Source of the DNA: Verrucomicrobiales bacterium
GTDB taxonomy: Bacteria; Verrucomicrobiota; Verrucomicrobiia; Verrucomicrobiales; Verrucomicrobiaceae
Reading direction: 5' to 3'
Assembly: GCA_003453085.1 (NCBI GenBank)
Contig: DMMK01000012.1
Coordinates: 1 to 5,662 of the forward strand
DNA: 5,662 nt
The position numbers and the translations under genes are program-made. Positions 1 through 5,662 of this stretch are shown here, one piece after another (the first letter of the stretch is position 1; each line of letters begins with the position of its first letter). The notes below the pieces were generated by a model, which was given only the letters and a program-made list of their open reading frames with translations, did not search any database and had not been told where the DNA came from.

Positions 1-46
1 CCAGAAGTCCTCCGCCCTGGCCGTCTGCGACGACGACGACCTGTAA
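1..46 (+). CDS. Possible 3' end of an upstream gene, acidic C-terminus (partial)
   Basis: Reading from base 2, the window opens with QKSSALAVCDDDDL followed by a TAA stop at 44-46. The four Asp codons are a perfect GAC repeat at 29-40. An acidic tail ending in Leu is a plausible protein C-terminus, but 14 residues are too few to identify a family. A beta subunit of ribonucleotide reductase (NrdB) would be a natural neighbour of nrdA and often ends in an acidic, hydrophobic tail. That is only a guess from context, and no NrdB motif is visible. The other forward frames are also open here, so even the frame is uncertain. Confidence 0.35.
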   Translation, partial: QKSSALAVCDDDDL

Positions 47-71
47 TCTTTTCATCCTCTCCCGAAGGAAC

Positions 72-124
72 AGACGTTTTCGCTGGAGCTCTCCGGCGCG
101 GATTTCTTATCCTCCAAAACGTCT
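72..124 (+). promoter_or_regulatory. Inverted repeat in the nrdA leader (possible 5'-UTR hairpin or operator)
   Basis: AGACGTTTT at 72-80 is the exact reverse complement of AAAACGTCT at 116-124, a 9-bp perfect inverted repeat. Inside it, GGAG at 85-88 can pair with CTCC at 112-115. The whole could therefore fold as a 13-bp stem with a 4-base bulge (81-84) on one side. It ends 36 bases before the nrdA start. No T-run follows the right arm, so it does not look like an intrinsic terminator of the upstream gene. It does not match the NrdR-box consensus as I know it. A role in nrdA control is inferred from position only. Confidence 0.35.
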
Positions 125-160
125 CGCTGCTCCTAGTCAACCTCATCTCCCGCTCCCGCC

Positions 161-3100
161 ATGATCCAGGACCTTCTCCACGAAGATAAAGCCCTCAAAA
201 AAGTCGCCCACACCCCCAAAGACCAGAAACCGCGCTTCGAATGGAGCGCGCTGACGGTCGGCGGAGCCGAGTCCGCCTCCGCCATCAAGGTGAAGGTGGG
301 CGGGGACGAACGTGACTTCGACATGGGCGAAATCGCCGATACCGTGGGCAGCGCCCTGGCGGATCTTTTCATGGCCCGCCAGAAGGAGAGCGACATTTAC
401 AACGAGAAGAACCAGCAGCTCGTGCAGACCATCGCCCGCGCCGTAGCGGATGAGCTGCACCAGCGCACCGCCCAGATTGCCGAGGGAGCCGGCAGCGCCC
501 TGAGCGGGAAGGACATCTATCACTGCATCGAGCGCGCCCTCGTCCGGCACAATGCCCATGACGTGGCCCGCAGTCTGGCGGAGCGCCGCAAACGTACGGA
601 GTACGACAGCCTTGCCGACAACACCCTGCCCCAGCCGCTGATCGTGAGCACCAAAGTCATCCGCCGCAGCGGCCAGCTCGTCCCTTGGAACCATAACAAG
701 ATCGAGATCGCCGTGCGCAAAGCCTTCCTCTCCATGGAGATGGATTCCTCCCCCGCCGTGCAGGTGGCGGAGGCGGCCAGCCGCTTCGTGGCGGAAGAGG
801 GCAAGCAGTTCATGCACATCGAAGACGTGCAGAACATCGTCGAGGAAGAGCTGATGAAGCAGGGCTTCTTCAAGGTGGCCCGCGCCTACATCCAGTATCG
901 TGCCCTCCGCTCCAAAATGCGCGAGCATGACGAGGAAGTGGCCGAAAGCCTCAGCCAGGAGGACCATGATCAGCAGGCCCTCATCGTCGTCCGCGCCAGC
1001 CCCACGGAGACCTTCTTCTGGGACGGTCAGGACCTGAAAAAGCGCATCGATTTTGCCATGCTCGGCCTGGATCTCTGCCTCACTCGCAATGAGATCGAGA
1101 TGGAGCTGCGCCGCTCCCTGAACTCTGACATCACGCTGGAGCACCTGAAGCAGACCGTCATCCTGAATGCGAAGACGCTCATGCAGAAGGACGCCGACTT
1201 TGCCCGCTTCGCCGCCCGCATCCGTCTCAGCTACATTTATGAAGAAGTCCTCGGCTGGGACATCGTCCGCGACGGCATCGAGGCCCTGCGCGACTTCCAC
1301 CGCCGCGCCTTCCGCCGCAATCTGGCCCGTGGCGTGGAGATTGATCGTATCAGCCCCCGTCTGCTCGAGTTCGACCTCGACAAACTGGCCGAGGCCCTGG
1401 AGCCCACCGCCGACATGGACTTTGACTTCCTCGGCATTCAGACCCTCTACGACCGCTACCTCATCGTGGACAAAAAGGTGAAGCCCAGCAAGCGCCTGGA
1501 GGCTCCCCAGCTCTTCTGGATGCGCGTGGCCATGGGCCTCTGCATTCAGGAAAAGGAAAACCCGGAGGACAAGATCATCGCCCTCTACAAGCTGTACAAA
1601 GGCCGCCGCTTCTGCTCCAGCACGCCCACCCTTTTCAACAGCGGCACCCTGCACAGCCAGCTCAGCTCCTGCTACCTCTACAAGGTGGATGACAGCATCG
1701 AGTCCATCATGATCCGTGGCATCGCGGAGAATGCCTTCCTTTCCAAATGGGCCGGCGGTCTCGGCGGCTCCTGGACGAGCGTGCGCGGCACCGGCGGCTA
1801 CATCAAGGGCACCAATGGCGAAAGCCAGGGCGTCATCCCCTTCCTGAAGCTGCACAATGACCAGCTCATCGCCGTGAACCAGGGCGGCAAGCGCCGTGGC
1901 TCCGGCTGCGCCTACCTGGAAGTGTGGCATAACGACATCGAGGACTTCCTCCAGCTTCGCGTGAACACCGGCGATGAACGCCGCCGCACGCATGACCTGA
2001 ACACCGCCAACTGGATCCCCGACCTCTTCATGAAACGCATGGAGACCCGTGGCACCTGGACGCTCTTCCGCGCCAATGAAGTCTCGGACCTGCATGAGCT
2101 CTACGGCAGCGCTTTTGAAAAACGCTACGCCGAGTACGAGGTCATGGCCAAGGCCGGCAAGATCTTCGGCCGCGAGGTCGAGGCCCTGGACCTGTGGAAA
2201 AAGATGCTCAAATCCATCTTCGAAACCGGCCACCCTTGGATCACCTTCAAGGACCCTTGCAACGTCCGCAGCCCGCAGGACCACGTCGGCGTCATCCACA
2301 GCAGCAACCTCTGCACCGAGATCACCCTGAACACCAGCGCGGATGAAACCGCCGTGTGCAACCTGGGCTCCGTCCTCATCGACAACCACCTCGACGACGC
2401 TGGCAACATCGACCACACCAAGCTGCGCGAGACCATCCGCACCGCCGTGCGCATGTTGGACAACGTCATCGACATCAACTTCTACCCCACCGTCGCCGCC
2501 AAGACCTCCAACGAGCGTCACCGCCCCATCGGGCTCGGCGTCATGGGCCTGCAGTACGCCCTCTACCGCAAAGGCATCCCCTTTGCCTCCAAGGAAGCCG
2601 TCGAGTTCAACGACGAATTCATGGAGGCCGTCGCCTACTACGCCTATGAGGCCAGCAGCGACGTGGCCGCCGAAAAAGGCACCTACTCCAGCTACAAAGG
2701 CAGCAAGTGGGACCGAGGCCTCCTCCCGCAGGATACCGTGGACCTCCTCGCCCAGGAGCGCGGCATGGAGATCGACGTCCCCCGTGGCGGCAAGATGGAC
2801 TGGAGCGCCCTGCGCGCCAAGATCACCAAGCACGGCATGCGCAACAGCAACGTCCTCGCCATCGCCCCGACGGCGACGATTTCAAACATCATGGGCTCCA
2901 GCCCGTGCATCGAGCCCCTCATGAGCAACATGCTCGTGAAGTCCAACCTCTCCGGCGACTTCATGCTGCTGAACCCCTACCTCATCCGCGACCTCAAAAA
3001 GCGCGGCCTGTGGACCCCTGAGGTGCAGAACAAGCTGAAGTACATGGACGGCGAAATCGAAGGCATCGAGGAAATCCCCGTGGACCTCAAGCGCCGCTAC

Positions 3101-3445
3101 GCCACCGCCTTCAGCATTGACTGGAGCTGGCTCATCGATGCCGCCGCCCGCCGTCAGAAGTGGATTGATCAGTCCCAGTCCGTGAACCTCTTCTGCGGTG
3201 AGAGCGACATGCGCACCCTCTCCCACATGTATCGCGGAGCCTGGAAAAAAGGTCTCAAGACCACCTACTACCTCCGCACCCGCTCCGCCTCCAACATCGA
3301 AAAAGCCGATGTCGAAGTGAAGAAGGAAATGCGCGGCATCGTCGGCCAAGACCCCACCAAAGCCGCTGCTTATACGGAAGAGCAGATCCAAGCCTGCTCG
3401 ATTGAGGCCATGCGGAACGGCGGGACTTGTGAGGCTTGTCAGTAA
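161..3445 (+). CDS. nrdA: Class I ribonucleoside-diphosphate reductase, alpha (large) subunit, ATP-cone type
   Basis: Cytoplasmic catalytic subunit that reduces ribonucleoside diphosphates to deoxyribonucleotides, using a radical delivered by an NrdB partner. Residues 162-254 are a canonical ATP-cone (VIRRSGQLVPWNHNKIEIAV near 166-185), the allosteric on/off site. Residues about 50-145 look like a second, degenerate cone. The reductase N-domain follows from about 290 and the catalytic barrel from about 500. Visible active-site residues, matched to E. coli NrdA: C504 (C225) and C733 (C462) as the redox pair; N716, C718 and E720 in SSNLCTEITL (N437/C439/E441), C718 being the thiyl radical site; Y1036-Y1037 in TTYYLRT (Y730/Y731) for radical transfer; PTATISNIMGSSPCIEP at 903-919 as the phosphate-binding loop; and the C-terminal TCEACQ with C1090 and C1093 as the re-reducing thiols. 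At 1094 residues it is much longer than E. coli NrdA (761) because of the N-terminal extension. The ATG at 161 is the first start after an in-frame stop at 134-136; the pyrimidine-rich sequence before it has no Shine-Dalgarno. Subclass Ia or Ic cannot be told without NrdB. Confidence 0.97.
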   Translation: MIQDLLHEDKALKKVAHTPKDQKPRFEWSALTVGGAESASAIKVKVGGDERDFDMGEIADTVGSALADLFMARQKESDIYNEKNQQLVQTIARAVADELHQRTAQIAEGAGSALSGKDIYHCIERALVRHNAHDVARSLAERRKRTEYDSLADNTLPQPLIVSTKVIRRSGQLVPWNHNKIEIAVRKAFLSMEMDSSPAVQVAEAASRFVAEEGKQFMHIEDVQNIVEEELMKQGFFKVARAYIQYRALRSKMREHDEEVAESLSQEDHDQQALIVVRASPTETFFWDGQDLKKRIDFAMLGLDLCLTRNEIEMELRRSLNSDITLEHLKQTVILNAKTLMQKDADFARFAARIRLSYIYEEVLGWDIVRDGIEALRDFHRRAFRRNLARGVEIDRISPRLLEFDLDKLAEALEPTADMDFDFLGIQTLYDRYLIVDKKVKPSKRLEAPQLFWMRVAMGLCIQEKENPEDKIIALYKLYKGRRFCSSTPTLFNSGTLHSQLSSCYLYKVDDSIESIMIRGIAENAFLSKWAGGLGGSWTSVRGTGGYIKGTNGESQGVIPFLKLHNDQLIAVNQGGKRRGSGCAYLEVWHNDIEDFLQLRVNTGDERRRTHDLNTANWIPDLFMKRMETRGTWTLFRANEVSDLHELYGSAFEKRYAEYEVMAKAGKIFGREVEALDLWKKMLKSIFETGHPWITFKDPCNVRSPQDHVGVIHSSNLCTEITLNTSADETAVCNLGSVLIDNHLDDAGNIDHTKLRETIRTAVRMLDNVIDINFYPTVAAKTSNERHRPIGLGVMGLQYALYRKGIPFASKEAVEFNDEFMEAVAYYAYEASSDVAAEKGTYSSYKGSKWDRGLLPQDTVDLLAQERGMEIDVPRGGKMDWSALRAKITKHGMRNSNVLAIAPTATISNIMGSSPCIEPLMSNMLVKSNLSGDFMLLNPYLIRDLKKRGLWTPEVQNKLKYMDGEIEGIEEIPVDLKRRYATAFSIDWSWLIDAAARRQKWIDQSQSVNLFCGESDMRTLSHMYRGAWKKGLKTTYYLRTRSASNIEKADVEVKKEMRGIVGQDPTKAAAYTEEQIQACSIEAMRNGGTCEACQ

Positions 3446-3452
3446 CGTGGCT

Positions 3453-4385
3453 ATGGAAAAGCCTTCTGTCTTTCTAAGCAGCGGTCAATCATCGAGGGAT
3501 GACTCAAATCTTTCGGAGAGGCAAACCGTGCTTAGTGTCAAAACTGCTTTAGAAGCAGAAGGCTTTACTGTTTGGACTGCATTTACCAAACATGACGCAA
3601 AATCATTAAAAGAACTGATTTTTCCCCAGTTGGCAGATTCGGACTACTTTGTTTTTCTCGATTTTAAGAGGGAGCCCCTTTCGTCAGATGAGCATGCAAT
3701 TTGTCGAGGTTCTTTGTTTTCACATCAGGAGTTTGGAATAGCTGCGTTCTTGGATCTTCCTATTGCCTGCTTTCATGAACAAGGTGTTGAAGAATTAATG
3801 GGAATTCGGGGGGCCATTGCGGCCAATTCAACTCCATTTACGGATCGACGGCAGTTGGCTGCAACTGTGGTACAAGAAATTCGCAACCGCTTAAAAGAGG
3901 GAGACTGGTCGTTGAATTCGAGAAATCAACTCGAGTTATCTCTTGCCAATGATACAGGGGTGGCGGCTTTGTGGAATAACCAAACCAAAGTCGCTTATTA
4001 TCATATCAACGTTCGTAACGCTCATCACCGTAAAGCGGCTACCGGTTGCAGTGCCTATCTAACCGAAATTAAAGAGGTTGGTAGCGATAGCTTGCCCCAT
4101 AATTCTGCTGAGTTCAAATGGGAGGGAGTTGATTCTTCTACAGTTCGAATAAACCCTGGTAAGAGTCGTGGATTTGATGCCCTTCTTGTCATCTCTGCCT
4201 CCCCGCATGTTTTACTTATAAAGCCTTTCACTGACGCGTCGACATTCATAAAAGAATTTAAACAGTCTATAAAGCTCGAGCTAACGTTTACTGTGTCATC
4301 AGATCAATTCCCTGATTCAAGTCTGAAGGTGCTTGCAGACTTTGATTCAAATAATGGAAAGCTTCTTCTCACACCGGTGGCTTAA
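3453..4385 (+). CDS. TIR-like / nucleoside deoxyribosyltransferase-like protein with beta-rich C-terminal domain; candidate defence effector
   Basis: 310 residues. The N-terminal part (about 1-145) reads as an alternating Rossmann-like fold: strand SVFLSSG (5-11), helix 21-37, strand FTVWTAF (38-44), helix 51-62, strand DYFVFLDF (64-71), then SHQEFGIAAFLDLPIACF (90-107). E93 falls where TIR-domain NADases and nucleoside 2-deoxyribosyltransferases carry their catalytic Glu, and the run E-F-G-I-A followed by a strand beginning with Pro resembles the latter family. Residues about 165-308 are rich in predicted strands (YYHINVRNA, CSAYLTEI, STVRINPG, FDALLVIS, KLELTFTVSS) and resemble an Ig-like beta-sandwich, perhaps a sensor or binding module. 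No signal peptide or membrane segment is seen. I chose the ATG at 3453, 7 bases after the nrdA stop, because the fold begins directly after it. The ATG at 3402 would add 17 residues overlapping nrdA. There is no clear ribosome site, so coupling to nrdA is possible. Low GC and mixed codon use, unlike nrdA, suggest transfer. The coding call is firm; the family call is by eye and activity is untested. Confidence 0.8.
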   Translation: MEKPSVFLSSGQSSRDDSNLSERQTVLSVKTALEAEGFTVWTAFTKHDAKSLKELIFPQLADSDYFVFLDFKREPLSSDEHAICRGSLFSHQEFGIAAFLDLPIACFHEQGVEELMGIRGAIAANSTPFTDRRQLAATVVQEIRNRLKEGDWSLNSRNQLELSLANDTGVAALWNNQTKVAYYHINVRNAHHRKAATGCSAYLTEIKEVGSDSLPHNSAEFKWEGVDSSTVRINPGKSRGFDALLVISASPHVLLIKPFTDASTFIKEFKQSIKLELTFTVSSDQFPDSSLKVLADFDSNNGKLLLTPVA

Positions 4386-4401
4386 ATCCAGTCTGATTTA
4401 A
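4382..4401 (+). terminator. AT-rich hairpin at the stop of the TIR-like gene (weak terminator candidate)
   Basis: TTAAATC at 4382-4388 and GATTTAA at 4395-4401 form a perfect 7-bp stem with a 6-base loop, overlapping the TAA stop at 4383-4385. A second small inverted repeat, AAAGG (4400-4404) with CCTTT (4412-4416), sits immediately after. The stem is AT-rich and no T-tract follows, so it is a poor intrinsic terminator. It may be only a structured 3' end. It also supplies the stop codon of the doubtful reverse-strand ORF. Confidence 0.25.
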
Positions 4402-4643
4402 AGGGCTGACTCCTTTGGATTGGCTGCCGCCATTGCCTGTCTTGGATTTGGAGAAGAAGCCTTATGGCCTTGTCGATTCAATGACTCATCAAAGCTTCCC
4501 CCAAAAAAGATGCCAGTCATACGGTAGAAACGACTGCCTAGATCTCTGCCAATCACGGTTCCCAGAGTCATATTCCCAATCTCAGTGACGTGAAATCCAC
4601 GAAACTTTTCCACAACTATACCCCCCACAGGGGCGAGACTCAA
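4398..4643 (-). CDS. Doubtful small ORF filling the 266-base gap
   Basis: The gap between the TIR-like gene and the next forward gene holds no forward ORF of note, but the reverse strand is open for 81 codons. The ORF starts with TTG at 4643. An internal ATG at 4571 would leave 57 residues beginning MTLGTVIGRDLG. The product has no motif I recognise. It is Gly-rich in the middle (GIFFGGSFD) and has a low-complexity polar tail. No good ribosome site precedes either start. It could be a small real gene, the remnant of a decayed one, or chance. GC is about 45% by count at 4441-4500, matching the AT-richer segment. Confidence 0.2.
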   Translation of the reverse strand: MSLAPVGGIVVEKFRGFHVTEIGNMTLGTVIGRDLGSRFYRMTGIFFGGSFDESLNRQGHKASSPNPRQAMAAANPKESAL

Positions 4644-4651
4644 AGCCTGTC

Positions 4652-5053
4652 ATGATGCACCCTGAATTTGATGCTTATACCAAAGACCTCAGCGAACTGA
4701 TCACCTATTCGGTCAACGATATTGCGGCCTTTCATTTGTACTCCTGGGAGTGGGTGGATAATCTGCATTTCATGCTGCCTCCCTCTCGGCTGATTGAAGA
4801 CGAGGCCCGACGAACCCAACTGGAAGAGGGGGTTCGCCGCCGCTTTCGCGAGGAAGCCGGATGGGAAGGCACAGGCAAGCTGTCCCTGTTGTGGCTTCCT
4901 CCATTTGTTTTTCCGTTCAGCTCAGACGTACAGCCCGAAGGCGTCATTGTCTGGCATGTAAAACAGTTTGAAGATGGCATCTCCTATTTCCTTTCGCCAG
5001 TGGCTCTTCCTTTTGAAGACTTCGTCTCACAAGATGCTTGTGATGACAGATAA
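4652..5053 (+). CDS. Hypothetical protein, 133 residues, aromatic-rich
   Basis: I do not recognise a named family. The product is a soluble, acidic-to-neutral protein with no signal peptide or membrane helix. Visible features are an aromatic segment HLYSWEWVDNLHF (28-40), a charged, probably helical stretch with an EARRTQLEEGVRRRFREEAG run (51-70), then predicted strands KLSLLWLPPFVFPF (76-89) and GVIVWHVKQFEDG (97-109) ending in SYFLSPVALPFEDF (111-124). The aromatic and strand-rich second half looks like a conserved small domain rather than noise. Two ATGs stand in tandem at 4652 and 4655, and either may be the start. The only purine-rich site, AGGGGCGAG at 4628-4636, lies about 15 bases away, which is far. 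GC is intermediate (48% at 4921-4980). It could be an immunity-like or accessory protein, but nothing in the sequence decides this. Confidence 0.75.
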   Translation: MMHPEFDAYTKDLSELITYSVNDIAAFHLYSWEWVDNLHFMLPPSRLIEDEARRTQLEEGVRRRFREEAGWEGTGKLSLLWLPPFVFPFSSDVQPEGVIVWHVKQFEDGISYFLSPVALPFEDFVSQDACDDR

Positions 5054-5091
5054 GATGCCCGTTGAGGAGGCTTCAGATACGAAATGCGGGT

Positions 5092-5095
5092 AGGA
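5092..5095 (+). promoter_or_regulatory. Ribosome binding site AGGA that supports the ATG at 5101
   Basis: AGGA at 5092-5095 lies 5 bases before the ATG at 5101, good Shine-Dalgarno spacing and the best placed such site in the window. A stronger AGGAGG at 5065-5070 lies upstream, but 30 bases from this ATG. That purine run follows the TTG at 5062, which makes a TTG start there unlikely. Confidence 0.4.
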
Positions 5096-5100
5096 ATACA

Positions 5101-5595
5101 ATGGCGTTGCGACGGGCGGGCGCTCCATGCCAGACTCGGCCCATGAAGCTGGACACGAAAGACGGCACGCAGTCGCAGCCAGGGTGGCTGGCCTTTTGGT
5201 CAAAGGCCCTTAAGCGGGCTTTCCGTGATACCTTTGGCGGCGCTGGTTCGGCTGAAGGAACCTGCCGTGCCTCGGCATGGGTGTCCATGGTGGCGGCTGC
5301 CTCCGAAGAGGTTGGGGATGATTCGGTGTTTGAGTTCAGCCCCTCTCTTCCCCCTGAATGTACCTATGAAGGCTTGGCGAGTCTCATCCTGAGCCTGGGC
5401 GCGAAGGATCCGCATCTCAATTCCATGGTCCGGAAAGTGGCTGCCGATTTTCAACGCTCTGAAAAGCAAAGCCTCACTGCCATTGACCGGACCCTGGGCG
5501 GCATGTTCCGCGCGATGACCGGTCGCCCTGATACCCGTCCGTCAGCGGACTGCGATCCTGTGGCGACAGCGGCCTTTGACCTCTGCCTTAGGTAG
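5101..5595 (+). CDS. Hypothetical protein, about 164 residues
   Basis: I recognise no family. From the ATG at 5101 the product has a basic, Pro/Ala-containing N-terminus, then WLAFWSKALKRAFRDTFGG (29-47), probably an amphipathic helix with aromatic residues. It continues with a predicted helix around AWVSMVAAASEEVG (59-72), a CTYEGLASLILSLGAKDPHL segment (87-106) and a long charged helix around 107-130. There is no signal peptide or clear transmembrane helix. The codon use is GC-rich again (58% GC at 5341-5400) and fits the nrdA-like background better than the preceding gene does. The start is uncertain: the frame is open back to a TTG at 5062, the ATG at 5101 has an AGGA site, and the ATG at 5143 (150 residues, MKLDTKDG) would begin nearer the plausible folded part. 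It begins 47 bases after the previous stop, so co-transcription is possible. Confidence 0.65.
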   Translation: MALRRAGAPCQTRPMKLDTKDGTQSQPGWLAFWSKALKRAFRDTFGGAGSAEGTCRASAWVSMVAAASEEVGDDSVFEFSPSLPPECTYEGLASLILSLGAKDPHLNSMVRKVAADFQRSEKQSLTAIDRTLGGMFRAMTGRPDTRPSADCDPVATAAFDLCLR

Positions 5596-5604
5596 CCGCA
5601 TTTC

Positions 5605-5662
5605 ATGGACGCCTTCTGGTCGGGCTGGGCTGTCTGGGTTGAGGAACACCAACGGGCCTACC
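5605..5662 (+). CDS. Possible start of a further gene, cut by the window end (partial)
   Basis: An ATG at 5605, nine bases after the previous stop, opens a frame that stays open to the window edge and reads MDAFWSGWAVWVEEHQRAY. The four aromatic residues before the charged stretch could suit a membrane-proximal or amphipathic N-terminus, but 19 residues identify nothing. The AGG at 5590-5592 is 12 bases upstream, too far for a strong ribosome site. The call rests mainly on the close spacing to the preceding gene and the shared strand. Confidence 0.35.
   Translation, partial: MDAFWSGWAVWVEEHQRAY

Noticed and set aside
47..160. Search for NrdR boxes and a sigma-70 type promoter before nrdA
   Set aside because: No pair of 16-base NrdR-like palindromes and no convincing -35/-10 pair could be seen by eye. 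The promoter may lie upstream of the window or be of a different type.
143..2833. Reverse-strand ORF of 896 codons opposite nrdA
   Set aside because: It lies wholly antisense to a gene with all catalytic residues of NrdA. Its Val/Ala/Asp/Leu/Gly-heavy composition is what a GC-biased coding strand gives when read backwards, so it is a shadow.
2343..2924. Forward ORF of 193 codons in another frame within nrdA
   Set aside because: Its product is mostly Ser, Pro, Thr, Ala and Arg with no domain pattern, as expected for an out-of-frame reading of GC-rich code. The nrdA frame is unambiguous across it.
3402..3452. N-terminal extension of the TIR-like protein from the ATG at 3402
   Set aside because: The extra 17 residues overlap the conserved nrdA C-terminal codons in another frame and add nothing to the fold, which starts right after the ATG at 3453.
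3431..5073. Direct repeat GAGGCTT at 3431-3437 and 5067-5073 as possible insertion-site duplications around the AT-richer segment
   Set aside because: Only seven bases match exactly before gaps are needed. That is expected by chance over this distance, and no integrase or transposase is present.
5062..5100. TTG start at 5062 for the last complete small gene
   Set aside because: The purine-rich AGGAGG follows the TTG instead of preceding it, and ATG starts at 5101 and 5143 are better supported.

Overview
The window holds the complete gene for a large class I ribonucleotide reductase alpha subunit (nrdA, 161-3445, 1094 residues), followed on the same strand by a short accessory segment. That segment has a 310-residue protein with a TIR-like or nucleoside-deoxyribosyltransferase-like N-terminus and a beta-rich C-terminal half (3453-4385), then two small proteins I do not recognise (4652-5053 and about 5101-5595). 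Fragments of two more possible genes touch the window edges.

The organism is a GC-rich bacterium. A Verrucomicrobiota-like (PVC group) source is my inference. It rests on an NrdA with an extended N-terminus of Chlamydia type (one clear ATP-cone plus a degenerate cone-like region before it), on the GC-biased codon use of nrdA, and on mostly weak or absent Shine-Dalgarno sequences. No rRNA or other marker confirms it.

Layout: 1-46 may be the acidic C-terminal end of an upstream gene. 47-160 is the nrdA leader, with a 9-bp perfect inverted repeat (72-80 / 116-124). 161-3445 is nrdA, with all expected catalytic residues present. Seven bases after its stop, composition changes sharply: by direct count, 63% GC at 2341-2400 against 40% GC at 3541-3600. 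The gene in this AT-richer stretch is the best candidate for a horizontally acquired, possibly defensive, gene. 4386-4651 is a 266-base gap with a small hairpin and a doubtful reverse-strand ORF. GC then rises again (48% at 4921-4980, 58% at 5341-5400) through the last two small genes.

Only nrdA has a secure function: making dNTPs from ribonucleoside diphosphates, together with an NrdB partner that is not encoded completely in the window. Nothing shows that the downstream genes work with nrdA. The tight 7-base spacing could give read-through transcription, but the composition break argues that the neighbourhood is recent. No tRNA, rRNA, CRISPR array, transposase or integrase is visible.
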